Numbered from the stretch's first letter, positions 25,746-34,610 are shown. The stretch is DNA of 64,000 nucleotides from PALSA-693 sp963702305 (GCA_963702305.1 CAVPBX010000018.1:1-64000), one strand, 5' to 3'. Notes: generated by a model not told the origin, from the letters alone. Numbers and translations are program-made.

Positions 25746-26674
25746 TTTCCTCCGAGACTGGACCCGGCCACCGCCGAGCTGCGGTATTCGACGGCGTCGT
25801 GGGTGAGCTCCATGAAGGCGTCCTCGAGGGATGCCAGCACGGGGGCAAGCTCGTGGACCGTGAGCCGGTCCCGAGTCGCCAGGTCCCCAATCTGGGCTGA
25901 GGTCATGCCCTCGACATTGAGCACACCGTCTTCAGCAACGGTGACGGTCGCCCCACAACGGCTGAGGGCGGTGACGAAATCGCCGGCCTCGGGGGTGACG
26001 AGCCGTACCGTGGCGCCCTTGCTGCGGGCCGCGAAGTCCTTGACGCTGGTCTCGGCGATGAGCGCGCCCCGGCCGATGACCACCAGGTGCTCGGCGGTGA
26101 GGGACATCTCGGTGATGAGATGGCTGGAAACGAATACGGTGCGCCCCTCGGCAGCCCGGTCCCGCAGGAAATAGCGTACCCAGCGGATGCCCTCGGGATC
26201 GAGGCCGTTGACGGGTTCGTCGAAGAGCAGCACGCCCGGATCGCCGAGGAGGGCGCCGGCGATACCGAGTCGCTGACTCATGCCGAGGGAGTACTTGCCG
26301 GCCCGCTGGTTGGCAACCGAGGTCAGCCCGACGATGTCGAGCACTTCGTCGACGCGGCGGAGGGGGATGTCGTTGGTGAGCGCCAGCCACCGGAGGTGAC
26401 TGCGGCCGGTGCGCGCCGGGTGGAAGGACTTGGCGTCGAGCAACGCGCCCACTTCCCGGAGCGGCCATCGCAGCTGGTGGAAGGGCTTGTCGTTGACGAG
26501 GGCGGATCCGGAGGTCGGGACGTCGAGGCCCATGATCATCCGCATGGTGGTCGACTTGCCTGAGCCGTTCGGTCCGAGGAATCCGGTGACGACGCCGGGC
26601 CGAACGTCGAAACTGAGGTCCCGTACCGCGGCTGTTTCGCCGTAACGCTTGGTGAGTGAGATGGCTGAGATCAT
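25742..26674 (-). CDS. ABC transporter ATP-binding protein
   Basis: 310 residues from ATG 26674; the frame is open further upstream but that part overlaps the divergent thiolase promoter. Walker A is GFLGPNGSGKSTTMRM, the signature LGMSQRLGIAGALLGD (variant of LSGGQ), and Walker B LLFDEPVNGLDPEG, with the switch His in VSSHLITEM. The C-terminal 80 residues are an ABC-2 exporter-type domain (GATVRLVTPEAGDF). First gene of the operon with permease, kinase, regulator and isoaspartyl peptidase. Confidence 0.95.
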   Translation of the reverse strand: MISAISLTKRYGETAAVRDLSFDVRPGVVTGFLGPNGSGKSTTMRMIMGLDVPTSGSALVNDKPFHQLRWPLREVGALLDAKSFHPARTGRSHLRWLALTNDIPLRRVDEVLDIVGLTSVANQRAGKYSLGMSQRLGIAGALLGDPGVLLFDEPVNGLDPEGIRWVRYFLRDRAAEGRTVFVSSHLITEMSLTAEHLVVIGRGALIAETSVKDFAARSKGATVRLVTPEAGDFVTALSRCGATVTVAEDGVLNVEGMTSAQIGDLATRDRLTVHELAPVLASLEDAFMELTHDAVEYRSSAVAGSSLGGK

Positions 26675-26807
26675 CGATGTCAACGGTAAGCACGGACCGT
26701 CGATCTGGGAATCCCGCCTTCCGGCGTCTTCAGGTGGGGCTATCCCCCGTATTCGGGCCGGCGCTGCCCTTGTCGTCACAGAAAGGTTTCCCCGTAGTGT
26801 CTACGCC

Positions 26808-27965
26808 GTGTCGAATCGTACCGTGATTATCGGGGCCGCCGAGACCGACCGCCTCGGCGTCATCACTGACATCTCGCCGGTCCAGCTGCACGCTGAGGCA
26901 ATACGCAACGCCATCCAGGACGCAGGCATCACCCGCGACGACATCGATGGCATCGCGAGCGTCGGTGAGGGTCCTCCTGGCCTGGCGAACTATCTCGGGA
27001 TCGAACCAACATGGCTGGACGGGACATTCGTGGGAGGGTGCTCGTTCCTCGTGCATCTGCACCATGCCTCGGCCGCCATCCAGGCCCGCATGGCGAAGGT
27101 GATCGTCATCAGCCATGCCGTGTCGAGAGGAGGCCCGGCCAGCAGTCCCGGGGCACTGGATCTGTCAAACCTGCAGCAGCAGTTCGAGCAGGTGCACGGC
27201 GTCGGTCCCCCGGCGACCAAGTTCCCGCTCGGTCTGCTCCGATATATGAAGACCTACGGCTTAACGCACGAGCAGCTCGCCTCGGTGGCGGTCGCCCAGC
27301 GCCGATGGTCCTCTCACGTACCCAGGGCGATGATGCGGGACCTCATCACGGTCGAGGATGTCCTGGCGTCGCCGATGATCTGCTACCCGCTCCACCGCCT
27401 CGAGTGCTGCCTGTCGACCAACGGTGGCGGCGCCATCATCGTCACCAGCGAGGAGCACGCCGCGACCCTTCCGTTGCGAAGGCCGCTCGTCCACGTGATC
27501 GGAGGCGCCGAGTCCTCCGAGTCGCCCCTCGCGTCACAGATGGCCGACTTGACCAGCTCACGCGCGTTTCGCACGACCGGCCGGCTCGCATTCGAGCAGG
27601 CGGGCATCGGCCCCGCCGATGTTGACCACCTGATGGCCTACGACGCCTTCGCCCACCTGCCCATATACGCATTGGAGGACCTCGGGTTCGTGGGCCGGGG
27701 AGAGGCCGGCGCGTTCATCGAGGAGGGTCACACGTCGCCCGGCGGATCGTTGCCCATGAACACAAACGGCGGGGGACTCTCGTACACCCACACCGGAATC
27801 TACGGCATGTTTGTGATGCAAGAGGCCATCCGCCAGGTCCGCAACGAGGCGGCGGCCCAGGTGCCTGACGTGAAAATCAGTGTGGCTCACGGGGTGGGAT
27901 CGATGTTTACGTCGGCCAGCACGCTGGTGTTCGCCCGCTCCGACGCCGCGGAGGCACTGTCGTGA
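26808..27965 (+). CDS. Thiolase-like protein (SCP-x/lipid-transfer type)
   Basis: 385 residues from GTG 26808; TVIIGAAETDRLGV is the usual N-terminus. Thiolase-fold motifs include FVGGCSFLVHLHHASAAIQA around the nucleophilic Cys position, CLSTNGGGAIIVTSEE, DHLMAYDAFAHLPIYALEDL, MNTNGGGLSYTHTGIYGMF and VAHGVGSMFTSASTLVF. This subgroup carries out thiolysis or retro-aldol cleavage and works with DUF35 partners. The next gene, overlapping by GTGA, is exactly such a partner. The pair recalls Ltp2-DUF35 aldolases of sterol side-chain degradation; the actual substrate cannot be read from sequence. Confidence 0.9.
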   Translation: MSNRTVIIGAAETDRLGVITDISPVQLHAEAIRNAIQDAGITRDDIDGIASVGEGPPGLANYLGIEPTWLDGTFVGGCSFLVHLHHASAAIQARMAKVIVISHAVSRGGPASSPGALDLSNLQQQFEQVHGVGPPATKFPLGLLRYMKTYGLTHEQLASVAVAQRRWSSHVPRAMMRDLITVEDVLASPMICYPLHRLECCLSTNGGGAIIVTSEEHAATLPLRRPLVHVIGGAESSESPLASQMADLTSSRAFRTTGRLAFEQAGIGPADVDHLMAYDAFAHLPIYALEDLGFVGRGEAGAFIEEGHTSPGGSLPMNTNGGGLSYTHTGIYGMFVMQEAIRQVRNEAAAQVPDVKISVAHGVGSMFTSASTLVFARSDAAEALS

Positions 27966-28385
27966 CCGACACCCCGCCGCGCCCCAAGCCAGCGCCCGTC
28001 ATCACGCCCGAGACACAGCCATTTTGGGATGCCGCGCGAACGCGAGGAGCTCCAGATCCAGCGCTGTCGGGCGTGTGACACCTTCTACTTCTACCCGCGT
28101 CCGTTCTGCCCGGCATGCTTCTCCGAGGACGTCGAATGGGTCCGTACCAGCGGCCGGGCGACGCTGGTGTCCTACGTGATCAATCACCGGCCTGTGCCCG
28201 GCTGGGAAGAGGACGCCCCCTACGCCATCGCGCTCGTCGAGCTCGAGGAGGGACCGAGGATGGCCACGAATATCGTCGGCGTTCCCAACACCACCGACCA
28301 CCTCGTGCTCGACATGGATCTCGAGGTCTGCTTCGTCGAGCAATCGGGGGTAAAGGTCCCGAAGTTCAGACCGGCCGACTCTTGA
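27962..28385 (+). CDS. DUF35 OB-fold/zinc-ribbon acyl-CoA partner protein, frame broken near 28037
   Basis: About 140 residues. GTG 27962 overlaps the thiolase stop (GTGA) and starts TDTPPRPKPAPVITPETQPF-WDAAR, the standard N-terminus of the family. One base later in frame the protein continues REELQIQRCRACDTFYFYPR with zinc ribbon C-x2-C-x11-C-x2-C (RCRACDTF...FCPACFSED), then the OB fold GRATLVSYVINHRPVPGWEE and APYAIALVELEEGPRMATNI. The internal ATG 28029 (118 residues) has no ribosome-binding site. An extra base around 28033-28040 is the likely cause. It should bind acyl-CoA and activate the thiolase. Confidence 0.85.
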
Positions 28386-28445
28386 AAATCCGCCTCTGGA
28401 CATCTCCTGGGACTGCGAGGAGTCCGCTCAGAGACAGCCTCTGGG

Positions 28446-29252
28446 TCATGGACTCGGCAGCAACTCCACCCGTAGACCGCGCAGGGCCTCCGGGGCTATG
28501 GCCACCGGACGGTTCTCTGCGGTGTCGAGCTGCACCCCCAGACCAGACAGGCGGGCGATCTCGCCGGGCAGGTCCGAGACGGCGATGGCGAAGGAGAAGA
28601 TCCCCTCCCCTCGGTTGGCCAGGTGGTGGCCTACCGCGCTCCGCTCGTCGGTCGGTTGAGCCAGAACGATGTGCTGACCAAGCGGTGAGTCTTCAAGCAG
28701 GAGACGAGCACCGGTCGATCCGGGCGGGTCGTCGCTCATAGCGACGGCCTCGCCGAATCCGAAGATGGCCTGGTAGTCCTCGACTGCCCGCTCCAGGTCT
28801 CGCACCACCACGACCATGCGGGCCAGACCGCGGAACCGAGGGTTGGCTCCCTGCCCGAGCAGCATGCCGTCGATCACCTGGTACAGCACCCCGTGTGTCC
28901 GGCGCGGCCCGGCCCAGACCAGTCCCGCTCCGGCCCGACCGCGGTAGTCAACTCCCAGCGCGTCGAAGGCCTCGGTCGCCCGCCGCACGTCGCCCACATC
29001 GATACTCATGCCATAGAAGCCGTCGCCAGACCGGTCGACGAAGCGGCGTAACTGGGAGGCGGGACCAGAGGGCTCGACGACGCCGAGAAATCCGTCCCCA
29101 ATGGCGAACTCGGCGTTCGAAAACGCTCCTGCGCCCTCGCCAGACGCCTCGAGCATCCGGCCCGGCGCGAGCGCCAGCACCCGTTCGATCGTCGGGATCC
29201 ACCCTTGTCGGTCGGATACCGCGACGATGATGTGGTCAAGTCGCCTAATCAA
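28446..29252 (-). CDS. VOC (glyoxalase-fold) family protein
   Basis: 268 residues, two repeated modules. Module 1: RRLDHIIVAVSDRQGWIPTI with a metal-type His, then GFLGVVEPSG. Module 2: FRGLARMVVVVRDLERAVEDY, GARLLLEDSPLGQHIVLAQP, GIFSFAIAVSDL. The duplicated beta-alpha-beta-beta-beta pattern marks a glyoxalase/extradiol-dioxygenase superfamily member; metal ligands are incomplete in module 2. It converges with the DUF35 gene and diverges from the nitroreductase. Function is probably a lyase, isomerase or dioxygenase in the local aromatic or CoA catabolic set; unproven. Confidence 0.8.
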   Translation of the reverse strand: MIRRLDHIIVAVSDRQGWIPTIERVLALAPGRMLEASGEGAGAFSNAEFAIGDGFLGVVEPSGPASQLRRFVDRSGDGFYGMSIDVGDVRRATEAFDALGVDYRGRAGAGLVWAGPRRTHGVLYQVIDGMLLGQGANPRFRGLARMVVVVRDLERAVEDYQAIFGFGEAVAMSDDPPGSTGARLLLEDSPLGQHIVLAQPTDERSAVGHHLANRGEGIFSFAIAVSDLPGEIARLSGLGVQLDTAENRPVAIAPEALRGLRVELLPSP

Positions 29253-29305
29253 TGGCTGCCCGCGTGAAGCGTAGGGCCCCAGACCGATGAAGGTAGGGTG
29301 AGCCG

Positions 29306-29908
29306 ATGGACGTGTTCGACGCGATGGGTACGGCCGTCTCGATGCGCTGGCTGAAGCCCGATCCCGTACCCGATGAGCTGATCGAGAAGCTGCTATGGGC
29401 CGCCACTCGCGCCTCCAGCCCCGGAAACGTGCAGCCGTGGGATTTCGTGGTGGTACGGGATGCGGCCCAGCGCCATCGGCTGGCCGAGGTCCTGAGCCGG
29501 CGTATGAGCAACCTCAGGCAGCGGTCCAGCGGAGCCCTGCCCGACGATCCGACCCAGCGCCGAATGCTGCAAGGGGCCATGCACCTGGTCGAGCACTTGG
29601 GCGACGCTCCCGTGCTGCTACTCGTGTGTGGACGCAACGTCTACCCGCCGAAGGCTCCGCAAGAGCACATGATGTACTCGGCCGTCTTCGGTGCGGCCCA
29701 GAACCTCATGGTTGCAGCCCGATCCCTCGGCCTGGGTGCGGCGTACACAACCTTCCAACTCGGCAGCGAAGCCGAGATCAACGACATCCTCGGGATTCCC
29801 CAGGAAGTGAAAGTATGCGTCACCATCCCGGTGGGCTGGCCGGACCGCAGCCAAGGCCCCCTCACCCGCAAACCCCTTCAAGACGTCGTTCATTACGACG
29901 GTTGGTAG
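29306..29908 (+). CDS. Nitroreductase-family FMN oxidoreductase
   Basis: 200 residues. N-terminal AMGTAVSMRWLKPDPVPDEL followed by LLWAATRASSPGNVQPWDFV, the FMN phosphate-binding region with conserved Arg and Ser-x-x-N. The C-terminal part has AAQNLMVAARSLGLGAAYTT and a final IPVGWPD. Such enzymes reduce nitro, quinone or other electron-poor groups using NAD(P)H as FMN-bound dimers. It is divergent from the VOC gene at 28446 with a 53-base gap. Confidence 0.87.
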   Translation: MDVFDAMGTAVSMRWLKPDPVPDELIEKLLWAATRASSPGNVQPWDFVVVRDAAQRHRLAEVLSRRMSNLRQRSSGALPDDPTQRRMLQGAMHLVEHLGDAPVLLLVCGRNVYPPKAPQEHMMYSAVFGAAQNLMVAARSLGLGAAYTTFQLGSEAEINDILGIPQEVKVCVTIPVGWPDRSQGPLTRKPLQDVVHYDGW

Positions 29909-29941
29909 CGCTCGATTTGTTGAGCCTACTTTGCCTGCGAC

Positions 29942-30766
29942 TCACTCGGAGAACTCGAAGAGGAGTCCGCAGTTGTGTTCGGGCGCGATGGCGAGGGTAT
30001 CCGGTGCGTCGCCGGGTTCAATCGTGATGCCCAGGCCATTGACGTAGGACTGGGCCTTTGCTAGATCTCGTACTTCGAACACCGTGGAGCGGATTCCCTC
30101 GCCGTACCGGGTGAGGTGGCGGGCGATGGGGCCCTCCTCGATCGGCGCCAGCAGCTCGACCACGGTGTCGGCGATCGCGAGACCGACGGTCTGGGCGCCA
30201 ACGGCAGGACGCGGTGCCCGATACACGACGGTGGCGTTGCAGAAGTCTTCAAAGAACGCGGTCGCGGCGTCGAGGTCGTGGACGGCGACGCTGTAGCGCT
30301 TGAGGCCGGTACAGCCGAGTGGGTGCTCGTCACGCCAGTAGTCGATCGGCTTGATCGGCTCGAGAAAGGAGGTCGGTGGGTCCTCGTCATGGAAGCTGCG
30401 GTCGTAGAACTCGAAGGCGATACCGAAGCTGTCGAGGGGGTGCGCATGGAAGGCGACACCCAGCTCCCGGACGACACGCATACCTCGGGCCAGCACCGTT
30501 TCTCTCGCCGCGCTGACGTCTGGGACCTGGTATTCCACTCCGACGTAATGGGGCCCGAAGCGAGCGTGCAGAAGATCGTCGCGCGGCGCGAAGAGCTCAA
30601 AGATCACGGTCCCGATCGTGATCAGGCACGCGTGCCACTCCTCCCTTGGCATGTCGAGGATCAGCTGCGCCCCATAGACGTCGTGAAAGTGGGCGACGCT
30701 GTCGTCAAAGCCGTCGACTGCTGCGTTGATGTGATTCATGTGCAGGCAGGTAATAGGTGCGGGCAT
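29942..30766 (-). CDS. Two-module VOC family protein
   Basis: 274 residues from ATG 30766; the extension to 30841 is not protein-like. Two glyoxalase-fold modules: ITCLHMNHINAAVDGFDDSV...FHDVYG with a metal-type His, PHYVGVEYQVPDVSAARETV; then GLKRYSVAVHDLDAATAFFE and GIRSTVFEVRDLAKAQSYVN. The terminal EHNCGLLFEFSE places a Glu at the usual third-ligand position. Probably a metal-dependent dioxygenase or isomerase of the same neighbourhood as the VOC genes at 28446 and 31820; the substrate is unknown. Confidence 0.8.
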   Translation of the reverse strand: MPAPITCLHMNHINAAVDGFDDSVAHFHDVYGAQLILDMPREEWHACLITIGTVIFELFAPRDDLLHARFGPHYVGVEYQVPDVSAARETVLARGMRVVRELGVAFHAHPLDSFGIAFEFYDRSFHDEDPPTSFLEPIKPIDYWRDEHPLGCTGLKRYSVAVHDLDAATAFFEDFCNATVVYRAPRPAVGAQTVGLAIADTVVELLAPIEEGPIARHLTRYGEGIRSTVFEVRDLAKAQSYVNGLGITIEPGDAPDTLAIAPEHNCGLLFEFSE

Positions 30767-30867
30767 CGCAGGCTCCACTCGCGTCGGGACCAGTCGGACC
30801 GGGACTGTACAGGCGTTCCGTAGACCCAACCGGTACCACATGCGTCGGCGACGCGCTTTTTTTCCGT

Positions 30868-31635
30868 TCAGGCGGTGGTAAGAACCCGTGTCCGCAAAGT
30901 GTCGAGCGAGCCTGGGGCTACCCCGGCGCTCTCCAACCAGACCCGGGCCCCGCCGTGCTGCTCGTCGAGGAGTTCGAGGAACCGGCGCATCGTGTCGGGC
31001 ATCACGATTCGACGACTCGCCGGCATCTGCGCAACCGCCTCGCCGTGCAGCGGGTCTCGAGTCAGCCGTGCGAGGATTGATGGCATCGCCAGGTTCGTCA
31101 ATGCATAGTCTTCGACGATGTCATCCTCGCTCACGCCGAGCACCGACAGGAGCAGGGCGGCAACGACCCCCGTGCGATCCTTGCCTGCTGCGCAGTGGAA
31201 GACGACCGCTCCGCTTCCGTGCGCCAGTGTCTCGAAGGTCTCGGCGAAGGCGTCACGACCGACACTCAGATACCACAGGTAGCGCCGGGCGATATCGTCG
31301 CCCGGAGGCGCACCCAGAGCTTCGTCCGTCAGCGACGGGATCACCGACGCCGTCAAGTACCGAACGCTCCCGTCCGCCAGGCTCCCTCTTCCGACCGCAG
31401 CAATTTCGTCCGGACTTCGCAGATCGATAACCCGATCGACGCCGAGCGACTCGAGCACTCGGAGATCGCCGACCGAGAGGTGCTGGAGGGCGTCGCTGCG
31501 GAATACCGATCCCCACCGCACCTGCATCCCATCTGCGGTCGGATATCCCCCGAGGTCACGACAGTTGAAAGCACCCTCCAGCGCCACCCAACGGCGACCG
31601 TCCTCGTCCACCACACCTTGCTCCACCTCGGTCAA
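30868..31635 (-). CDS. Tyrosine/phosphoinositide phosphatase-like protein (Y_phosphatase3)
   Basis: 255 residues from TTG 31635. N-terminal EGAFNCRDLGGYPTADG and WGSVFRSDALQHLSVGD are the hallmarks of PF13350 phosphatases. The active-site loop is VVFHCAAGKDRTGVVAALLL (H-C-x2-G-K-D-R-T), with an extra Lys-Asp typical of the MptpB/LipA type, which accept phosphotyrosine and phosphoinositides. A general-acid Asp (DLRSPDE) is upstream. No signal peptide. The gene diverges from the dioxygenase gene at 31820; longer in-frame starts up to 31761 look non-coding. Confidence 0.9.
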   Translation of the reverse strand: MTEVEQGVVDEDGRRWVALEGAFNCRDLGGYPTADGMQVRWGSVFRSDALQHLSVGDLRVLESLGVDRVIDLRSPDEIAAVGRGSLADGSVRYLTASVIPSLTDEALGAPPGDDIARRYLWYLSVGRDAFAETFETLAHGSGAVVFHCAAGKDRTGVVAALLLSVLGVSEDDIVEDYALTNLAMPSILARLTRDPLHGEAVAQMPASRRIVMPDTMRRFLELLDEQHGGARVWLESAGVAPGSLDTLRTRVLTTA

Positions 31636-31819
31636 TCTACGGTCCTCGCAGCGGGTCGCGCCGCCACCGGCCAGAAGGTTTTTGTCGTCGGCGGTTGGTT
31701 CGTGTGAGAGAGTGGGTCGGAAGGGACGTCCGGGGGGACGGCCTACGGGTGGGAGAGCCATCCCGATACCCGTAGATGCTCTCCCGCCGGTTAGAAACCT
31801 TGTCGACAGGGAGGGCGAT

Positions 31820-32779
31820 ATGAGCGATACCAGCCAGACGATCCAGCGTCACCACCACATCACCTTGTGCGTGGGAGGGGCTCAGGAGGACTACGACTTC
31901 CACACCAAGGTCCTGGGCTTGAAGAGCGTCAAGAAGACCGCCCTCTACGACGGCGATGTGCCCATCTACCACTTCTATTACGGCAATGACACCGGCGCGG
32001 AATCCACGCTCGTCACGACGTTCCCGATGCGCCAGTCGGGCCGCCGGGGCCGCCGCGGGACCAACCAGACCAAGACGCTGATGCTGTCAGTCCCCGAGAC
32101 CGCCGTCGGGTACTGGCGGGCCAGGCTCGTCGATCACGGTATCGAGGTGGAGGAGTCGGAGGCCTTCGGCGAGAAACGGCTCGACTTCAAGCATCCCTGC
32201 GGGATCGACTACGCCCTGGTGGGTGTCGTTGGCGATGATCGCCCGGCGCACACCGCGGGACCGGTGCCGCAGGAGTTTGGTATGCACGGAACGCACGGAA
32301 TCACCGTGTCCGTGCGAGACATCGATCTGTCGTCGGACTTCATGACCGCAGGGTGGAGCGGACGCGTGACGCACGAGGAGACTGACAGGGTCCGGTTTGA
32401 GCTCGGGACGGGCGGCCCCGGCCGCATCGTCGACTTCGTGGCCGAACCGAACCTGGACCAGGCGGGCTGGATGTACGGCGAGGGCATCGTTCACCACACG
32501 GCGTTCCAGGTCGCCGACTATGACACCCAGAGCACCGTCAAGTCACACCTCGAGGGCCTCGGCTTCACCGACGTCTCGGAGCGCAAGGACCGCGGCTACT
32601 TCGAATCGATCTATGTCCGCACACCCAGTGGCGCCCTCTTCGAAGCGACGGTCTCCAAGCCCGAAGGATTCACCATCGACGAACCGCTGGCGGAACTGGG
32701 ACGCACCTTCCAGGTACCGCCCCAGTTCGCGGACCAACGGGATTTCCTGATCTCGTACCTCGAACCACTCGACTACTAA
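31820..32779 (+). CDS. PcpA/LinE-like ring-cleaving dioxygenase (VOC family)
   Basis: 319 residues from ATG 31820, with AGGGAGGG upstream. Two VOC modules. Metal ligands fall where PcpA has its His-His-Glu triad: HHHITLCVGG near residue 12, GIVHHTAFQVADYD near 226, and SGALFEATVSK with Glu at about 275. Other family signs: KVLGLKSVKKTALYDGDVPI, HFYYGNDTGAESTLVTTFP. Relatives open (chloro)hydroquinones with Fe(II), while others are glyoxalase-like of unknown role. The TetR gene lies 39 bases downstream and may be co-transcribed. Confidence 0.85.
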   Translation: MSDTSQTIQRHHHITLCVGGAQEDYDFHTKVLGLKSVKKTALYDGDVPIYHFYYGNDTGAESTLVTTFPMRQSGRRGRRGTNQTKTLMLSVPETAVGYWRARLVDHGIEVEESEAFGEKRLDFKHPCGIDYALVGVVGDDRPAHTAGPVPQEFGMHGTHGITVSVRDIDLSSDFMTAGWSGRVTHEETDRVRFELGTGGPGRIVDFVAEPNLDQAGWMYGEGIVHHTAFQVADYDTQSTVKSHLEGLGFTDVSERKDRGYFESIYVRTPSGALFEATVSKPEGFTIDEPLAELGRTFQVPPQFADQRDFLISYLEPLDY

Positions 32780-32818
32780 GAAGCAGCCCCCCTGGGGCGT
32801 CCCTTCTAAGCTCAGGCC

Positions 32819-33444
32819 ATGAGCTTCAGCGCCCAAGGCACTCGTCTCAATCGACGGGGCAACGTGACTCGTCGTCGGGTGCTCGACATGCCATCCGACG
32901 CTTGGCCGAGGGCGGACCGGAGCCGGTGACGGCCAACCTGGTCGCACGCGAGGCCGGCGTGACGTGGGGAACGATCCAACATCAGTTCGGTGGGGCCGAC
33001 GGGGTGTGGGCCGCGGTGCTGGAGGACGTGCTGGAAGCCCTTGCCGCCCGGGCCAAGCCCGTCATGTCCAACGGCCGCGGGCCGGCGACGTCGCTGCACC
33101 AACGCATTGCCTTCATTGTCGAGTCGCTCTGGACGTCCTACGACTGGGAGACCGCCCGAGCAATGCAGAACCTCCGGATGTTCCTACCGCACGATCGCAA
33201 GGATCTGGCCCAGGCGTTTCCCGCCACCGAGGCGACATTTCGACGCTTGGACGAGACCTGGCAGGCGATGTGGCAGGAGCTCTTCGACGATCTTCCGGTG
33301 TCGCCGACCAAGCTCCGGCGGGTGCGGAGCCTCATGCCGGGCGCGGTGCGCGGTCTCCACACCCTGGCGCAGCTGACCACGTTCACCGATGTCGAGGAGG
33401 GCCGGCGGGGCCTCATCGACGCCGTCACCGCCTACCTGTCGTAA
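32819..33444 (+). CDS. TetR-family regulator, frame broken near 32880
   Basis: About 208 residues. ATG 32819 begins SFSAQGTRLNRRGNVTRRRV, then the frame shifts by one base to ARHAIRRLAEGGPEPVTANL and VAREAGVTWGTIQHQFGGAD, a standard TetR HTH including W-G-T-I-Q-H-Q-F. The rest (LTAR helices, TSYDWETARAMQNLRMFLPH, FPATEATFRRLDETWQAMWQ) is a ligand-binding domain of normal length. The lone TTG at 32902 would cut the HTH in half. A one-base indel in GGGTGCTCGAC is inferred. It likely represses the dioxygenase or the reductase/VOC genes around it. Confidence 0.8.
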
Positions 33445-33839
33445 CTCCGCCCCCGCCCGGCTACCTCAGTTGAGGAAGTGCGGCGTGTACCGGTGCACGA
33501 GACGCATCGGCCACTCGCCCACCTCGGCCGTCGGACCGTCGGTCACCTGTCGCATGACCAGATACTGGGGTCCAAACCAGGCCCGTCGCTGCCACTTCCC
33601 GAGGTTGAGCATCGAACCCGCGGAGCCGGTGGCGGCCGGCAGCCACTTCACCCGTTCGAGGCCGTCGCGCACACCGGCCGGGGGCGACACCACCACCACG
33701 CCGACCCTACGGGCGATGGGCCACTATCACGACACGCTGCGGCGCCAGGATGACGGCTGGAGGATCACCCGCCGCCAGATCACGATTGGCTGACCAATTC
33801 GCGAAAGCCCCGCGGCGGCCCAAGGTCCGGGCGAGCACC
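33445..33839. other. Gap with two small gene fragments
   Basis: On the plus strand about 33710-33793 encodes MGHYHDTLRRQDDGWRITRR-QITIG, which matches the last strand pair of SnoaL/NTF2-like proteins, but nothing of the rest precedes it. On the minus strand 33466-33699 could encode a 77-residue protein ending GEWPMRLVHRYTPHFLN, with no recognised family. The two overlap, so at most one is real; a decayed SnoaL-like gene is the better-supported reading. Confidence 0.35.
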
Positions 33840-34604
33840 CTAGAGCGGCGTGACGTACGCCGCGCTGATACCGCCGTCCACCAGAAATGTCGAGGCGGTG
33901 ATAAAGGACGCGTCGTCGCTCGCCAGGAACGACACCGCGGCGGCGATCTCCTCCGGCTCCGCGAATCGGCCCATGGGGACGTGCACCAAGCGGCGCGCCG
34001 CCCGGTCGGGGTCCTTGGCGAACAGCTCCTTCAGCATCGGGGTGTTGACCGGCCCCGGGCACAGGGCGTTTACCCGGATCTTCTGGCGAGCGAACTGCAC
34101 GCCGAGCTCGCGAGTCATCGCCAACACGCCGCCCTTGCTGGCGGTGTAGGAGATCTGCGACGTCGCGGAGCCGAGCACCGCCACAAAGGAGGCGGTGTTG
34201 ATGATCGACCCGCCCCGCTCCAGCATGTGGTGGATGGCGTACTTCGAGCAGAGATACACCGACGTGAGGTTGACCTCCTGTACCCGTTGCCAGGCCTCGA
34301 TGCCGGTCGTCAGGATGGAGTCGTCCTCAGGGGGCGAGATCCCCGCGTTGTTGAAGCTGATGTCCAGTGCGCCGAACTCGTCGACGACAGTCCGGTAGAG
34401 CGACTCGACTTGGGCCTCAGACGTCACGTCGACCTGGACGAACCGTCCGCCGACCTCCTCGGCAGCCTTGGATCCTGCGATCGCGTCCAGATCTGCGCAG
34501 ACGACCGTGGCCCCGTCCGCCCCGAAACGGCGGGCCGTGGCGAGGCCAATCCCACTGCCGGCCCCGGTGATGACTGCTACTTTGCCCGCCAAGCGGTCTG
34601 ACAC
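33840..34604 (-). CDS. Short-chain dehydrogenase/reductase
   Basis: 254 residues of classical SDR type: cofactor motif VITGAGSGIGLATARRF with Asp after strand 2 (VCADLD, favouring NAD+), NNAGISPPED, catalytic Ser in INTASFVAVLGSATS, Y-x3-K in YTASKGGVLAM, and PGPVNTPM. Last gene of the reverse-strand operon GS-family ligase, ALDH, SDR, 6 bases after ALDH. In amine or amino-alcohol catabolism an NAD+-dependent alcohol oxidation step would fit before or after the ALDH; this is inference. Confidence 0.92.
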   Translation of the reverse strand: MSDRLAGKVAVITGAGSGIGLATARRFGADGATVVCADLDAIAGSKAAEEVGGRFVQVDVTSEAQVESLYRTVVDEFGALDISFNNAGISPPEDDSILTTGIEAWQRVQEVNLTSVYLCSKYAIHHMLERGGSIINTASFVAVLGSATSQISYTASKGGVLAMTRELGVQFARQKIRVNALCPGPVNTPMLKELFAKDPDRAARRLVHVPMGRFAEPEEIAAAVSFLASDDASFITASTFLVDGGISAAYVTPL

Positions 34605-34610
34605 CGGTGC

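Noticed and set aside
24949..25890. N-terminal 314-residue extension of the histidine kinase frame
   Set aside because: It overlaps the ABC permease and ATPase in another frame, is Arg/His/Pro-rich, and GTG 24948 with the permease stop overlap is the clear start.
33466..33699. 77-residue minus-strand gene
   Set aside because: No family, no ribosome-binding site seen, and it overlaps the SnoaL-like fragment on the other strand; kept only as a note.
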